DNA from: an uncultured Candidatus Pelagibacter sp.
Lineage (GTDB): Bacteria > Pseudomonadota > Alphaproteobacteria > Pelagibacterales > Pelagibacteraceae
Direction: 5' to 3'
DNA length: 64,000 bases
Assembly (NCBI RefSeq): GCF_943788075.1
Contig: NZ_CALSOW010000001.1
Span: 169,128 to 233,127 of the forward strand
Shown here one piece after another: positions 1 to 8,541 of this stretch; the first letter of the stretch is position 1; each line of letters opens with the position of its first letter. The notes under the pieces are model-generated. The model worked only from the letters and a program-made list of their open reading frames with translations, ran no database searches and had not been told where the DNA came from. The translations under genes were made by a program, and so were the position numbers.

Positions 1-1111
1 ATAAAGGTAAAAATATTGGAACAAAAATAATTAAAATTTCTGTCCACTCTAATGGCCAACCTAAAAGAAATATTATGATTTGAGTTATTACTAAAAACTG
101 CCAAGTTGATATATTAATTGACGTAAAGAAATGTTCAAATACTTCATGGCCACCTAAATAAGAAAATACTGAAGAAAAAGTCCAAGATCCAATAAATAAC
201 CACATGATCATTGCAGTAGTTTTTGCTGTTAAAAATACAGACTCTTTAAAGTTTTGCCATTTTAGAGTTTTGTAAAACCAAGACAATAATATTGCTCCAA
301 ATGCTCCGGCTGCTGCTGCTTCTGCGGGTGTTGCTATTCCTGCTAAAATTGTTCCAAGCACTAACATTATTAATCCAAATAATGGGACAAAAGAAACTAA
401 AACCTCTTTTAAAATTTCTGCTCTTGGTGGAATATCTTCAGCAGGTGGTTTTGGTGCAATTGAGGGATTTATCCAAGCTCTAGTAACTGCATAGGCAATA
501 TAAAGACCAGCTAACATTAAACCTGGAAATATTGCTGCAGCAAATAATCTTAGTGGGGATAATTGTGCAATTACCGAATAGACAATCAACATAATACTTG
601 GTGGAATTAAAATTCCTAAACATCCACCTGCACAAATAATTCCTGATGCAAATTTTTTATCATAACCAGCTTTAACCATTGCTGGCCACGCAAGTAATCC
701 CATTAAAGTAACAACAGCACCAATAATACCTGTTGCAGTAGAAAATAATGTACAAGTTATTAAAGCAGCAACTGCCATTGATGCGGGAAGTCTGTGTGCA
801 GCTAGTCTTATTGCAAAAAATAGTTTTGCAACTATCCCAGCTCTTTCAACAAGGTAACCCATAAATAAAAATAATGGAACTGCAGTGAGCACGTTGTTGT
901 CCATTACCGTATAAGTATTTTGAACAAATAATTGGAATATTCTATTATCAAATATGTGCTCCATCATCGTAGCATCGTAATAAGCAAAATAACCAAACCC
1001 AATTCCCATTGCCATTAGTGTAAAAGCAATTGGAAATCCTAGAAGAACAGCAAACAAAAATATGCCCATCATCAAAATTGCTACTTCTGGATTTGTCAGA
1101 CTAAATAACAT
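1..1111 (-). CDS. dctM: TRAP transporter large permease (DctM family), partial, 3' end off window
   Basis: The frame opens at an ATG whose first base is 1111 and stays open to the left edge, so the C-terminus is missing. The protein starts MLFSLTNPEVAILMMG and is very hydrophobic, with repeated glycine-rich membrane helices, as in the roughly 430-residue DctM subunit that forms the sodium-driven translocation path of TRAP importers. The start lies 11 bases inside the end of the small permease gene, so the two are translationally coupled, and the periplasmic binding protein gene is upstream. Substrate cannot be read from the permease. Identification rests on hydrophobicity, length and the unmistakable TRAP neighbours. 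Confidence 0.9.
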   Translation of the reverse strand, partial: MLFSLTNPEVAILMMGIFLFAVLLGFPIAFTLMAMGIGFGYFAYYDATMMEHIFDNRIFQLFVQNTYTVMDNNVLTAVPLFLFMGYLVERAGIVAKLFFAIRLAAHRLPASMAVAALITCTLFSTATGIIGAVVTLMGLLAWPAMVKAGYDKKFASGIICAGGCLGILIPPSIMLIVYSVIAQLSPLRLFAAAIFPGLMLAGLYIAYAVTRAWINPSIAPKPPAEDIPPRAEILKEVLVSFVPLFGLIMLVLGTILAGIATPAEAAAAGAFGAILLSWFYKTLKWQNFKESVFLTAKTTAMIMWLFIGSWTFSSVFSYLGGHEVFEHFFTSINISTWQFLVITQIIIFLLGWPLEWTEILIIFVPIFLPL

Positions 1112-1688
1112 TTTTTTTATCCTCATCTTGAGCTGCCCTCATAAGCACTTGCTCTGTTTCTTCTGCAACAACAAGCCTTGCTGGCCATTGACCTGTTTGA
1201 ATACATATAATTGATCTAAATACTTCACTAATACCTTGAATGATTAGCAATACACCCGCTGCTGGTATCATTGATTTAACCATATAAATTTGAATTTGTG
1301 CAGGGCTACTCCAGCTAGTTTCTTTAATTTTCCATGCAAGAGCTGCATACTCATATCCATAAAAAGCTAAAGCAATAACACCTGGGAAGAAAAATAAAAA
1401 ATAAAGAACTAGATCTATCCAAGCTTGAGTTCTTTGACTAAACAATCTGTAAATAACATCACCTCTTACATGCGCTTCCGTTGCAAGGCAATATGCACCA
1501 GACATCATAAGGATTGCACCGTACATTTGCATACTAAAATCAAAATTCCATAAAGTGGGCGCATTAAAAACGTAAGCCATTACCACTTCATAAACTGTTC
1601 CACCCATTAAAATTACAATACACCATGAAAAAGCTTTACCCATCGAGGTACTTAAAGTGTCAGCAAATTTAATGAAAAATTTCATCAT
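1101..1688 (-). CDS. dctQ: TRAP transporter small permease (DctQ family)
   Basis: This 195-residue inner-membrane protein has four predicted membrane segments (about residues 18-40, 55-75, 90-112 and 130-155) and the W-x-F-D-F-S-M-Q-M-Y-G stretch typical of DctQ subunits of the mannitol/chloroaromatic-type TRAP family. DctQ pairs with DctM to form the membrane unit. Its end overlaps the dctM start by 11 bases and it follows dctP after a 73-base spacer that contains a terminator-like hairpin, so it is probably expressed below the level of the binding protein. The polar C-terminal tail rich in Glu, Asp and Lys is cytoplasmic by inference. Confidence 0.93.
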   Translation of the reverse strand: MMKFFIKFADTLSTSMGKAFSWCIVILMGGTVYEVVMAYVFNAPTLWNFDFSMQMYGAILMMSGAYCLATEAHVRGDVIYRLFSQRTQAWIDLVLYFLFFFPGVIALAFYGYEYAALAWKIKETSWSSPAQIQIYMVKSMIPAAGVLLIIQGISEVFRSIICIQTGQWPARLVVAEETEQVLMRAAQDEDKKNVI

Positions 1689-1711
1689 ATAAAAATATAT
1701 TAATTTTATTA

Positions 1712-1743
1712 AAAAAAAAGGGGGTTTTTCAACCCCCTTTTTT
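1712..1743 (-). terminator. Intra-operon terminator-like hairpin between dctP and dctQ
   Basis: Read on the minus strand, an A-run followed by GGGGGTT, a four-base loop and AACCCCC is followed by a T-run of about nine. The seven GC-containing pairs extend by about six A-T pairs. It lies 18 bases after the dctP stop. This is the classical form of an intrinsic terminator; inside an operon it would let partial readthrough make more binding protein than permease. It could also protect the dctP mRNA 3' end. Confidence 0.8.
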
Positions 1744-1761
1744 AAATTTATAAAAAGTTAA

Positions 1762-2919
1762 TTAAATTTTAACTTTTGCAATTGGACCAAACTCATTTTC
1801 ATAAGCTAATTTGTAGTTCGGTTGATTCATCAACAGATACTTCATTGTTCTCTTAGCGTATGCTTTTTGAGAATCCACTACTTTCTTAAAGAAAGCATCT
1901 TTAGCAGAAAACTCACCAACGATTTTATCCCAACCTTTTAACTGTTCAGCTAAGATAGCGTCAGATGTTTGGTAAACATTAACCTTATGCTCATTCATCA
2001 ATTTAGCTAGATCTTGCGAATATCTAACTAGTGCTTTGAAGTAGTTATCTGAGTTAGCAGCATAAGCAGCATTTCTCAAGATAGCTTGATGAGCAGGTGA
2101 AAGGCTATTTAGTCTCTTAGTGTTCATAGGAATTTCAAACATTTCCTGAGATTGGTGGAAACTTCCTAAGTGATAGTGTTTAGAGACATCTTGCATTCCA
2201 AACTGTGAGTCTGATGTAGGGTTGTTAAACTCTGCAGCATCAATCAAACCAGTTTTCATAGCTGGCTGGATTTCACCACCTGGCAATTGTCTTACAACCA
2301 TTCCCATAGCAGTTAAAACGTTAGTCGCTAGACCAACTGTTCTATACTTCATACCTTTAACATCAGATACTTTTGTTACATTCTTTTTAAACCAACCAAA
2401 CGGTTGAGCCGGCATAGGCATATGAAAAAAACCAGTGTAGTTAAATCCTACACTTTTAACTGCTTCTTCGTATAATGCTCTTCCTCCACCATACTCCATC
2501 CATCCCATAACTTCTTGAGATGACATTCCGTATGAAGGACCAGTTCCAAAAAGTGAAGCTGCAGCATTTTTACCGTACCAATATGCAGTCACCCAGTGAC
2601 CCATATCAACTACACCTGAACTTACTGCTTGTCCAATTTCTGAAGTTTTTACAATTGCTCCAACAGGTTGAAGATCAATTTTTAGTTCTCCTCCTGACAT
2701 GTCGCTAACCATTTTTGCGTAATCTCCTGCCATTTCAAAAAAGATGTTAGCGCCTGAAGGCCAAGCTGCTTGCATCTTTAAAGTTAATGGAGCACCAAAA
2801 GCTACATTAGGCATTGCCACAGCTGTTGCTGCTGCCGCACCAGTTGCTGCTGCTGCTTTGAAGAACTTACGTCTTGAAGGTGTTTTTGAACCCTTCAATG
2901 ATTTTTTATTTTTAATCAT
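1762..2919 (-). CDS. dctP: TRAP transporter periplasmic solute-binding protein (DctP family)
   Basis: A 385-residue extracytoplasmic binding protein that captures the substrate for the TRAP permease. It opens with a twin-arginine signal (SRRKFFKAAAAT, about residues 15-26, then an Ala-rich hydrophobic stretch ending near AFGA), implying folded export by Tat. The mature part has the DctP fold landmarks, including the K-Y-R-T-V-G segment with the conserved arginine that usually contacts a carboxylate and the later AAEFNNPTSD segment. This resembles the COG4663 (mannitol/chloroaromatic, 2-oxo acid) branch, so an organic acid is a fair guess, not a certainty. A good Shine-Dalgarno AGGAGA precedes the ATG. 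It is the first gene of dctPQM. Confidence 0.93.
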   Translation of the reverse strand: MIKNKKSLKGSKTPSRRKFFKAAAATGAAAATAVAMPNVAFGAPLTLKMQAAWPSGANIFFEMAGDYAKMVSDMSGGELKIDLQPVGAIVKTSEIGQAVSSGVVDMGHWVTAYWYGKNAAASLFGTGPSYGMSSQEVMGWMEYGGGRALYEEAVKSVGFNYTGFFHMPMPAQPFGWFKKNVTKVSDVKGMKYRTVGLATNVLTAMGMVVRQLPGGEIQPAMKTGLIDAAEFNNPTSDSQFGMQDVSKHYHLGSFHQSQEMFEIPMNTKRLNSLSPAHQAILRNAAYAANSDNYFKALVRYSQDLAKLMNEHKVNVYQTSDAILAEQLKGWDKIVGEFSAKDAFFKKVVDSQKAYAKRTMKYLLMNQPNYKLAYENEFGPIAKVKI

Positions 2920-2934
2920 TTGTTCTCTCCTTTT

Positions 2935-2960
2935 AAGTTAATTAACTTTGATAAGTTAAT
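2935..2960 (-). promoter_or_regulatory. Overlapping palindromes in the dctP leader (possible operator)
   Basis: Three copies of an AAGTTAAT-type half-site sit just upstream of the dctP ribosome-binding site. 2935-2948 is a perfect 14-base palindrome (AAGTTAATTAACTT) and 2941-2960 is a perfect 8+8 inverted repeat with a four-base spacer TGAT. They share the middle half-site, so only one RNA hairpin can form at a time. Either a dimeric repressor site or an mRNA structure that can block translation start is possible. No matching regulator gene is adjacent. Confidence 0.45.
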
Positions 2961-3053
2961 CACAAAATTATATTAGAGTCTTTCTAAAATAAGTGCGCAG
3001 ATTGCCTCCGTATCATTTTAGGGAAAAATACAATCTTAGGTAGAATAATTTAA

Positions 3054-4127
3054 CTATATTAATTTTTCATTTTCATAAACACAACATTTTTCAGCTGGAA
3101 TATGTAATTTTACATTGCTAGAAGGCACTTCAGTTTCTCTGTTAATTTTGGATTTAATAGTAAAATTTCCCATTTTAGCGGTTAAAAGTTTGTAGTTTCC
3201 AAGATCTTCAACTTTATCTACATCAACGTCTATTAAGTTTTCTTTTTGATTATCAGCAATCTTAATAAATTCAGATCTAACTCCTAATTTAATCTTTTTA
3301 TCTTTTAAGTTAGTTAAATTAGTATTCGTTTTAATTATTGTATCGTTAATCTTAACGCTATCATTTGAAGATGCTTCGGTCTCAAACAAGTTCATTGCTG
3401 GTGAACCAATAAAGTATCCTACAAAAGTAGTATTAGGTCTCTCAAATAACTCTTTTGGGGTTCCAGCTTGAACAACCTCACCTTCACTCATAACTATAAT
3501 GTTATCAGCAAAAGTCATTGCTTCATTTTGATCGTGAGTTACATAAACTAATGTTGTTTTAAACTCTTCATTTATCTCTTTAAGTTTTCTTCTTAATCTA
3601 AATTTTAAATCAGGATCAATAACAGTCAACGGTTCATCCATTAAAACAGCTGCCACATCTTCTCTAACAAGTCCTCTGCCAAGAGATATTAATTGTTTTT
3701 GATCAGCTGTAAGTTTTCTTGCAGGTGAATTTAAAAAAGATTGTAAATTTAAAGTATCTGCAACAGATTTAACTCTTTCGTCAATTTTACTCTGAGAAAA
3801 ATCTCTACATTTTAATGGAAAAGCTAAATTCTCATAAACACTCATTGTGTTATAAATTACTGGAAATTGGAATACTTGAGCTATGTTTCTACTTTCTGTT
3901 TTAAGATCAGTTACATCTTTATCATCAAACAATATATTACCAGCTGAAGGTCTAACTAAACCTGACACAATATTTAACATTGTTGTTTTTCCACAGCCTG
4001 ATGGACCTAAAATTGCATATCTTTTTCCATTTTCCCAAGTCATAGAAAATGGGTTCAGTGCATAAACAGGGTTTGGATCGTTTGGATTATAGGAATGAGA
4101 AATATTATTTAAATCAATTTTAGACAT
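3054..4127 (-). CDS. ABC importer ATPase, second subunit (MalK/UgpC/GlpT-like), atypical signature motif
   Basis: A 357-residue ATPase that energises carbohydrate- or polyol-type ABC import. The Walker A motif GPSGCGKTT, Q-loop, Walker B VLMDEP and the H-loop VYVTHDQ are intact, but the ABC signature is LTADQKQ where family members have LSGGQ. A C-terminal regulatory beta domain follows from about residue 235. I start it at the ATG at 4127, which has GGAGGATC seven bases before it, and not at the ATG twelve bases upstream. It overlaps the preceding ATPase gene by 8 bases and ends the operon. Two unlike ATPases plus two permeases match the rhizobial glycerol GlpSTPQV arrangement. Confidence 0.9.
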   Translation of the reverse strand: MSKIDLNNISHSYNPNDPNPVYALNPFSMTWENGKRYAILGPSGCGKTTMLNIVSGLVRPSAGNILFDDKDVTDLKTESRNIAQVFQFPVIYNTMSVYENLAFPLKCRDFSQSKIDERVKSVADTLNLQSFLNSPARKLTADQKQLISLGRGLVREDVAAVLMDEPLTVIDPDLKFRLRRKLKEINEEFKTTLVYVTHDQNEAMTFADNIIVMSEGEVVQAGTPKELFERPNTTFVGYFIGSPAMNLFETEASSNDSVKINDTIIKTNTNLTNLKDKKIKLGVRSEFIKIADNQKENLIDVDVDKVEDLGNYKLLTAKMGNFTIKSKINRETEVPSSNVKLHIPAEKCCVYENEKLI

Positions 4128-5199
4128 ACGATCCTCCAAAAGGTGATGAGGCTAAGATTCCGCTCTCATTAAAAGCATAAACTTTCGTTATATTAAAACT
4201 AATTTTTACTTTATCATGAATATTAAAATTCATAACCTCTTCTATTGAAGTAATGAGTTTAGTATCACCTCTTGTAAGGTGAAGTAAAGTTTCAGAACCA
4301 CTAATCTCAGCTAGCTCTACTTCAAATTCAAAACCTTTTTCGTTCAATTCAATATCAGAAGCTCTAACACCTAAATTAAAATTATTATCCTTTAAATTAG
4401 ATAAATGATTGGGAATATCTATCTCTATTCCTTCAAACTTAATTTTATTAGACTCTATATTTGCTGTTAAAATATTCATTGGGGGATCATTAGAAATTTC
4501 TGCAACTTTTAGTGTCTTTGGATTTTCAAAAATTTCTTTTGCAGGACCAACTTGCAGAACCTTTCCTTCATCAAGGACAATAACTTCACCATTAAGCTCC
4601 ATGGCTTCTCTTGGATCGGTTGTTGAAAATATTACTATGCTCTCTTCAGATAAGCCTTGAGAAAAAATATTTTTAAATTCTTCTCTTAATTGTTCTCTTA
4701 ATTTGTAATCTAAATTAACCAAAGGTTCATCTAACAATAAAATCTTTGCATTCTTCACTAAAGATCTTGCTAAAGAAACTCTTTGCTGTTGACCGCCAGA
4801 TAATTCTTGAATTTTTCTTTTTTCATAGCCTTCCAAACCAACTGATTTAAGCGATTTTAAAACTACATCATTTATTTCTTGATTGTCTACTTTCCTTTGT
4901 TTTAGCGGAAAAGCAACGTTCTCAAAAACATTAAGATGAGGATAATTAATAAATTGTTGATAAACCATAGCCACATTTCTCTCCCAGACTGGCACCTTCA
5001 AGAAATCTTTATCTTCAAATTGAATTGCACCTTTATCAGGGGTCAATAATCCAGCTATAGTTTTTAATAATGTAGTTTTGCCTGATAAAGTTCTTCCAAG
5101 AATGGTGTAAATATTTCCTTTTTTGAAATTAAAAGACACTTCATTTAAATGAAACTGTTCATCAGGTTTGTACAATAAATTTTCAGCAATTAAATTCAT
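4120..5199 (-). CDS. ABC importer ATPase, first subunit (GlpS-like), lacking the H-loop histidine
   Basis: A 359-residue ATPase of the MalK/UgpC class with a C-terminal regulatory domain. It has a complete signature LSGGQQQR, Walker B ILLLDEP and Q-loop VYQQ, but its Walker A is GRTLSGKTT and the switch region reads VIFSTTDP, with threonine where the catalytic H-loop histidine normally stands. The downstream ATPase has the opposite defect. The two therefore most likely work as an obligate heterodimer with one good and one weak ATP site. Stop and start codons overlap with the upstream permease at 5199. Confidence 0.9.
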   Translation of the reverse strand: MNLIAENLLYKPDEQFHLNEVSFNFKKGNIYTILGRTLSGKTTLLKTIAGLLTPDKGAIQFEDKDFLKVPVWERNVAMVYQQFINYPHLNVFENVAFPLKQRKVDNQEINDVVLKSLKSVGLEGYEKRKIQELSGGQQQRVSLARSLVKNAKILLLDEPLVNLDYKLREQLREEFKNIFSQGLSEESIVIFSTTDPREAMELNGEVIVLDEGKVLQVGPAKEIFENPKTLKVAEISNDPPMNILTANIESNKIKFEGIEIDIPNHLSNLKDNNFNLGVRASDIELNEKGFEFEVELAEISGSETLLHLTRGDTKLITSIEEVMNFNIHDKVKISFNITKVYAFNESGILASSPFGGSYV

Positions 5200-6047
5200 T
5201 ATTTAATAGCTCCTGACAAATTACCTTTTGATAAATATCTTTCCACGATAAACGCTACAATTATTAATGGTGCCACTGATACTAAGGCGGAGGCGGACAA
5301 GCTCCACCAAGGTGTAATGGATGAGTTTAAAGCTACAATTTTAACTGGCAATAACTGCACTTCGGTAAAAGTCAAAATGAATGCAAAGAAAAAATCAATC
5401 CAACCAAAAATTATACAAAACATTCCGGCAACAATTAAACCTGGAACTGAATTAGGCAAGACTACTTTAAAAAATGCCTGATAAGGATTACATCCATCAA
5501 TCAATGCTGTTTCATCAATCTCCCTTGGAACTTTATTAAAAAAATCAACCATAATCCAAACTGCTATTGGCATTAACAAAACAATATAAACAACTATTAA
5601 TCCAATCAAACTATCTAGTAAATTAATTGCACCTAAAAATAAAAAGAAAGGAATTGATAAAACTATCGGCGGCATAATTCTTTGAGAAATAAAGAAGAAT
5701 GTAATATCATTATTTTTTACAAAACCAGCTTTAAATGTAAATCTAGAAAGTGCATAAGCTGATAAAGTTCCAAGCACTATACTAATAAGACTTGCTGTAC
5801 ATGTTACAAATAAACTATTAAAGTAAGGCTCAATTATATCAACTCCACCATTTGCTGGAGATTTAATTAACACCTTCCAACCTTCTAATTTTGGTTCAAA
5901 ATCAACCCAAGGAATATATGTGGCACCACCATTTACAGAATTAAAATCCTTAAAAGAAGTTGTAAGCGCCCAAAGAAAAGGTGCTACTACAAAAACTGTC
6001 CAAATGGTTATGAAAGAGTATTTTAAAAATTTATATAATTTTCCCAT
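5199..6047 (-). CDS. ABC importer inner-membrane permease (MalG/UgpE/GlpQ type)
   Basis: A 282-residue protein with six predicted membrane helices. Near residues 190-215 it carries the EAA loop (DETALIDGCNPYQAFFKVVLP), the cytoplasmic coupling helix of carbohydrate-type (CUT1) permeases. It forms the translocation channel with the permease encoded just upstream, from which it is separated by two bases, and it overlaps the next ATPase gene by one base. Substrate specificity is set by the binding protein and remains unknown. Confidence 0.93.
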   Translation of the reverse strand: MGKLYKFLKYSFITIWTVFVVAPFLWALTTSFKDFNSVNGGATYIPWVDFEPKLEGWKVLIKSPANGGVDIIEPYFNSLFVTCTASLISIVLGTLSAYALSRFTFKAGFVKNNDITFFFISQRIMPPIVLSIPFFLFLGAINLLDSLIGLIVVYIVLLMPIAVWIMVDFFNKVPREIDETALIDGCNPYQAFFKVVLPNSVPGLIVAGMFCIIFGWIDFFFAFILTFTEVQLLPVKIVALNSSITPWWSLSASALVSVAPLIIVAFIVERYLSKGNLSGAIK

Positions 6048-6049
6048 GT

Positions 6050-6910
6050 CTAATCTTTTAGTAATAATTTAGTTAATCCTTTTGCGATAAAAGTTAAGCT
6101 TATGATCATTATAATTAAATAAGTGAATGACATTGAGGCCGCATAACCCATCTGGAATTCTCTTAATCCCTTGATAAAGATATAAAAACTAGATGTTTCA
6201 GTCGAGGTACCTGGACCCCCAGAGGTTAATACATAAACTGTATCCATTATCTTTGAAGCTTCAATTAATCTAATAATGATAGCTCCAATAGAAATTGGTG
6301 CCATTAAAGGAAATGTTACATAAATAAATTTTCTGATAGGACTTGCTCCATCAATAGCGGCTGCTAAGAATGGTTCTTTTGGAAGTGATAAAAGACCCGC
6401 TAATAACAACAAAAACATAAACGGTGTCCACTGCCAAACCTCTACAATAATTACTGTAATTTTTGCAAGAGTAGGGTCCGTAAGCCACTTGGGTGACATA
6501 CCAAAATTTGACAAAATATCATTAACTGGACCTAAAGATTCATGAAAAAATGTTCTCCAAATTACTGTCATGATAACTGGTGTCGTCATCATTGGTATTA
6601 AAAATAAAACTCTGAAAAATCTTTGAAACTTAATATCCTTCCAGACCATATGTGCGAGTGCAAATCCAATTACATATTGAAGGATAACTGTCGTAACAGA
6701 TAAAAAACTTAATCTAAAAAATGATTGCCAAAATCTAGGATCATCAGTGAATAATCTAACGTAGTTCTCAAGACCAATAAAATTTAAACCATTGTAACTA
6801 TTCCAACCTGATAAACTCAACCGAACAACAAAGATTATTGGAAATATTAATATTCCTATAAGTACAAATAGCCCTGGGAATAAAAAAACATATTTGTGTT
6901 TAAAATTCAT
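6050..6910 (-). CDS. ABC importer inner-membrane permease (MalF/UgpA/GlpP type)
   Basis: A 286-residue permease with about six membrane segments and the EAA-type coupling motif EPFLAAAIDGASPIRKFIYV near residue 190. It pairs with the second permease. It follows the binding-protein gene after a 71-base gap that contains a strong hairpin, a common way to keep membrane subunits below the binding protein. The short N-terminus without a periplasmic insertion is like UgpA/GlpP and unlike E. coli MalF. Confidence 0.93.
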   Translation of the reverse strand: MNFKHKYVFLFPGLFVLIGILIFPIIFVVRLSLSGWNSYNGLNFIGLENYVRLFTDDPRFWQSFFRLSFLSVTTVILQYVIGFALAHMVWKDIKFQRFFRVLFLIPMMTTPVIMTVIWRTFFHESLGPVNDILSNFGMSPKWLTDPTLAKITVIIVEVWQWTPFMFLLLLAGLLSLPKEPFLAAAIDGASPIRKFIYVTFPLMAPISIGAIIIRLIEASKIMDTVYVLTSGGPGTSTETSSFYIFIKGLREFQMGYAASMSFTYLIIMIISLTFIAKGLTKLLLKD

Positions 6911-6933
6911 GATTTTGATATTTGATTGTACTA

Positions 6934-6964
6934 TATGTGACCGCTAATAAAAAGCGGTCACATA
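6934..6964 (-). other. Strong intra-operon hairpin between binding protein and permease genes
   Basis: A perfect 12-base-pair stem (TATGTGACCGCT / AGCGGTCACATA) with a seven-base AT loop lies 18 bases after the binding-protein stop. It has no T-run after it on the minus strand, so it is better read as an mRNA 3' end stabiliser or processing signal than as a true terminator. Its position matches the role of the malE-malF intergenic structures. Confidence 0.7.
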
Positions 6965-6981
6965 CAAACTAAAAGTTAATA

Positions 6982-8520
6982 TTATAACTTGTTGTCTTCC
7001 ATTTTAACACCAACAGCGTAGTCTTCTTGAACGTTCTTCTTACCTACTCTGCTAACAATTGCTTCCCACTCTTTAGCAACTTCATCTAAAGCTTCTTGTG
7101 GAGATAATTGTCCCGCAAGCGCTTTTGAAGTTCCAGTAGCAACTGCACTAGTGAACTCAAACACACCTCTAACTCTTAAAGGGAAAACTCTATTTTTACT
7201 TTTTTCCATATCTTTAAGTGTCTTAGTGTAACTATTAGCGATGTCTGCATCCCAACCCATAGTATTAATATAAAGTTGTGGATCGAAATCAGAGTTTTTA
7301 AATGGATTAACCCCAAAATTACCAATTGCTAAGTCAGCCTGGTGATTTGCTCCGTTAGAAAAGAAACAAAGATAATCAAACGCCATCTCTTGCACTTTAC
7401 TTTTCTTAGCAACACCTACAGCCCAACCCCACACAATGTATGGTGCTTGGTTATATTGGTTTTCCCATTTATTAGATACTCTGTTCCAAACTTTATCAGA
7501 ACCTGGAAGAGGAGCCGCACCTACTTTGTTTTTAATAGGACTATCATCTTGCATCGCTGCGATGAAAGCATCATCCCATGAAAAACTAAATAGTGTTTGA
7601 CCACCACCAAATGATCCAATTTCATCACCTAGTCCAAAGTTAATTCCTCCTGGAGGAACATACTTAGTAGCCTCTACCCAATCAGTCAAAGCTTCAACAA
7701 ATCCTGGATTGTTAATATTTGGCTTCATAGTTTCTAAATCAAAAAAGAAACCACCTGGAGTTCTTGGATTTTTAGCGTACGCAACAGATCTACTGAAAAA
7801 AGCTGCAAACATTAAGTCGTCTTTTTTCATTACTTCAGCTGAACCGTATTCTTTTTCTCCATCTCCATCCCAATCCCAACCGTTAAAGTATTTGGCCATT
7901 TCGCCATATTCTTTCCAAGTTGTAGGAACTTTTAAAGTTTTACCAGTATCTGCTTTATATTTTTTTTGCATTTCAGGATTATCTATTACGTCTTTTCTGT
8001 ATTTTAGATAATGTCTGTCACCGTCAACTGGGTATTGATACATAGTTCCATCCCAAGAAGAAACACCTACGTGAGATTTGGTTACGTCTTTCATCTCTGT
8101 AGAGTTCATGTACTTTTTAGGAACTGGCGCTAGATATTGTCTCCAGTCATTAATAAAGTTAGAAAAACCAAATACGATATCGTATGGAGCTTGACCAGCT
8201 TTAAAAGGAACCATAGCTTTTGCATACAAATCACCAGCAGGTGTGTGTGTTACATCAACTTTTGCTCCAGTTAACTTAGCAAACTGTTCAGCATGTAGAG
8301 CCGTTGGTTGTCCAATTACTGGAACAGCGTGTGTATTTATTTTAAGAGTTTTTCCTTTGTAATTTTTCTTAGAAATTTTTTCATAAGAACAATCACCAGC
8401 AATATCTCCAGTAGCTTTGATATGTGGAAATTGATCACTCCACTTATCAGCATAAGCCATAGGGCTGAATATCAAAACACTTGATATCGCAGCACTTAGG
8501 CAAGTTTTTATTATTTTCAT
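6982..8520 (-). CDS. ABC importer extracellular solute-binding protein (CUT1/GlpV-like)
   Basis: A 512-residue periplasmic binding protein with a Sec signal peptide (Lys near the start, hydrophobic core to about residue 20, cleavage after AYA). Features such as DVTHTPAGDLYAKAMVPF, W-rich loops and the late YIVWGWAVGVAKKS segment fit large CUT1-type binding proteins for sugars, glycerol or other polyols. Its 21-base distance from the alcohol dehydrogenase gene and the strong GGGGAGAG ribosome-binding site make it the second gene of that operon. I infer that the ligand is an alcohol or polyol oxidised by the adjacent enzyme; the sequence alone does not prove it. Confidence 0.9.
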   Translation of the reverse strand: MKIIKTCLSAAISSVLIFSPMAYADKWSDQFPHIKATGDIAGDCSYEKISKKNYKGKTLKINTHAVPVIGQPTALHAEQFAKLTGAKVDVTHTPAGDLYAKAMVPFKAGQAPYDIVFGFSNFINDWRQYLAPVPKKYMNSTEMKDVTKSHVGVSSWDGTMYQYPVDGDRHYLKYRKDVIDNPEMQKKYKADTGKTLKVPTTWKEYGEMAKYFNGWDWDGDGEKEYGSAEVMKKDDLMFAAFFSRSVAYAKNPRTPGGFFFDLETMKPNINNPGFVEALTDWVEATKYVPPGGINFGLGDEIGSFGGGQTLFSFSWDDAFIAAMQDDSPIKNKVGAAPLPGSDKVWNRVSNKWENQYNQAPYIVWGWAVGVAKKSKVQEMAFDYLCFFSNGANHQADLAIGNFGVNPFKNSDFDPQLYINTMGWDADIANSYTKTLKDMEKSKNRVFPLRVRGVFEFTSAVATGTSKALAGQLSPQEALDEVAKEWEAIVSRVGKKNVQEDYAVGVKMEDNKL

Positions 8521-8541
8521 TTTACTCTCCCCTTTACGTTG

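Noticed and set aside
292-483. Small leucine-rich frame on the plus strand in the dctM region
   Set aside because: It is the antisense of a hydrophobic membrane protein; strings of Leu/Ile arise from the opposite strand and there is no ribosome-binding site.
3883-4065. Plus-strand frames opposite the ABC ATPase and other genes
   Set aside because: They are antisense shadows of well-identified minus-strand genes without any recognisable domain.
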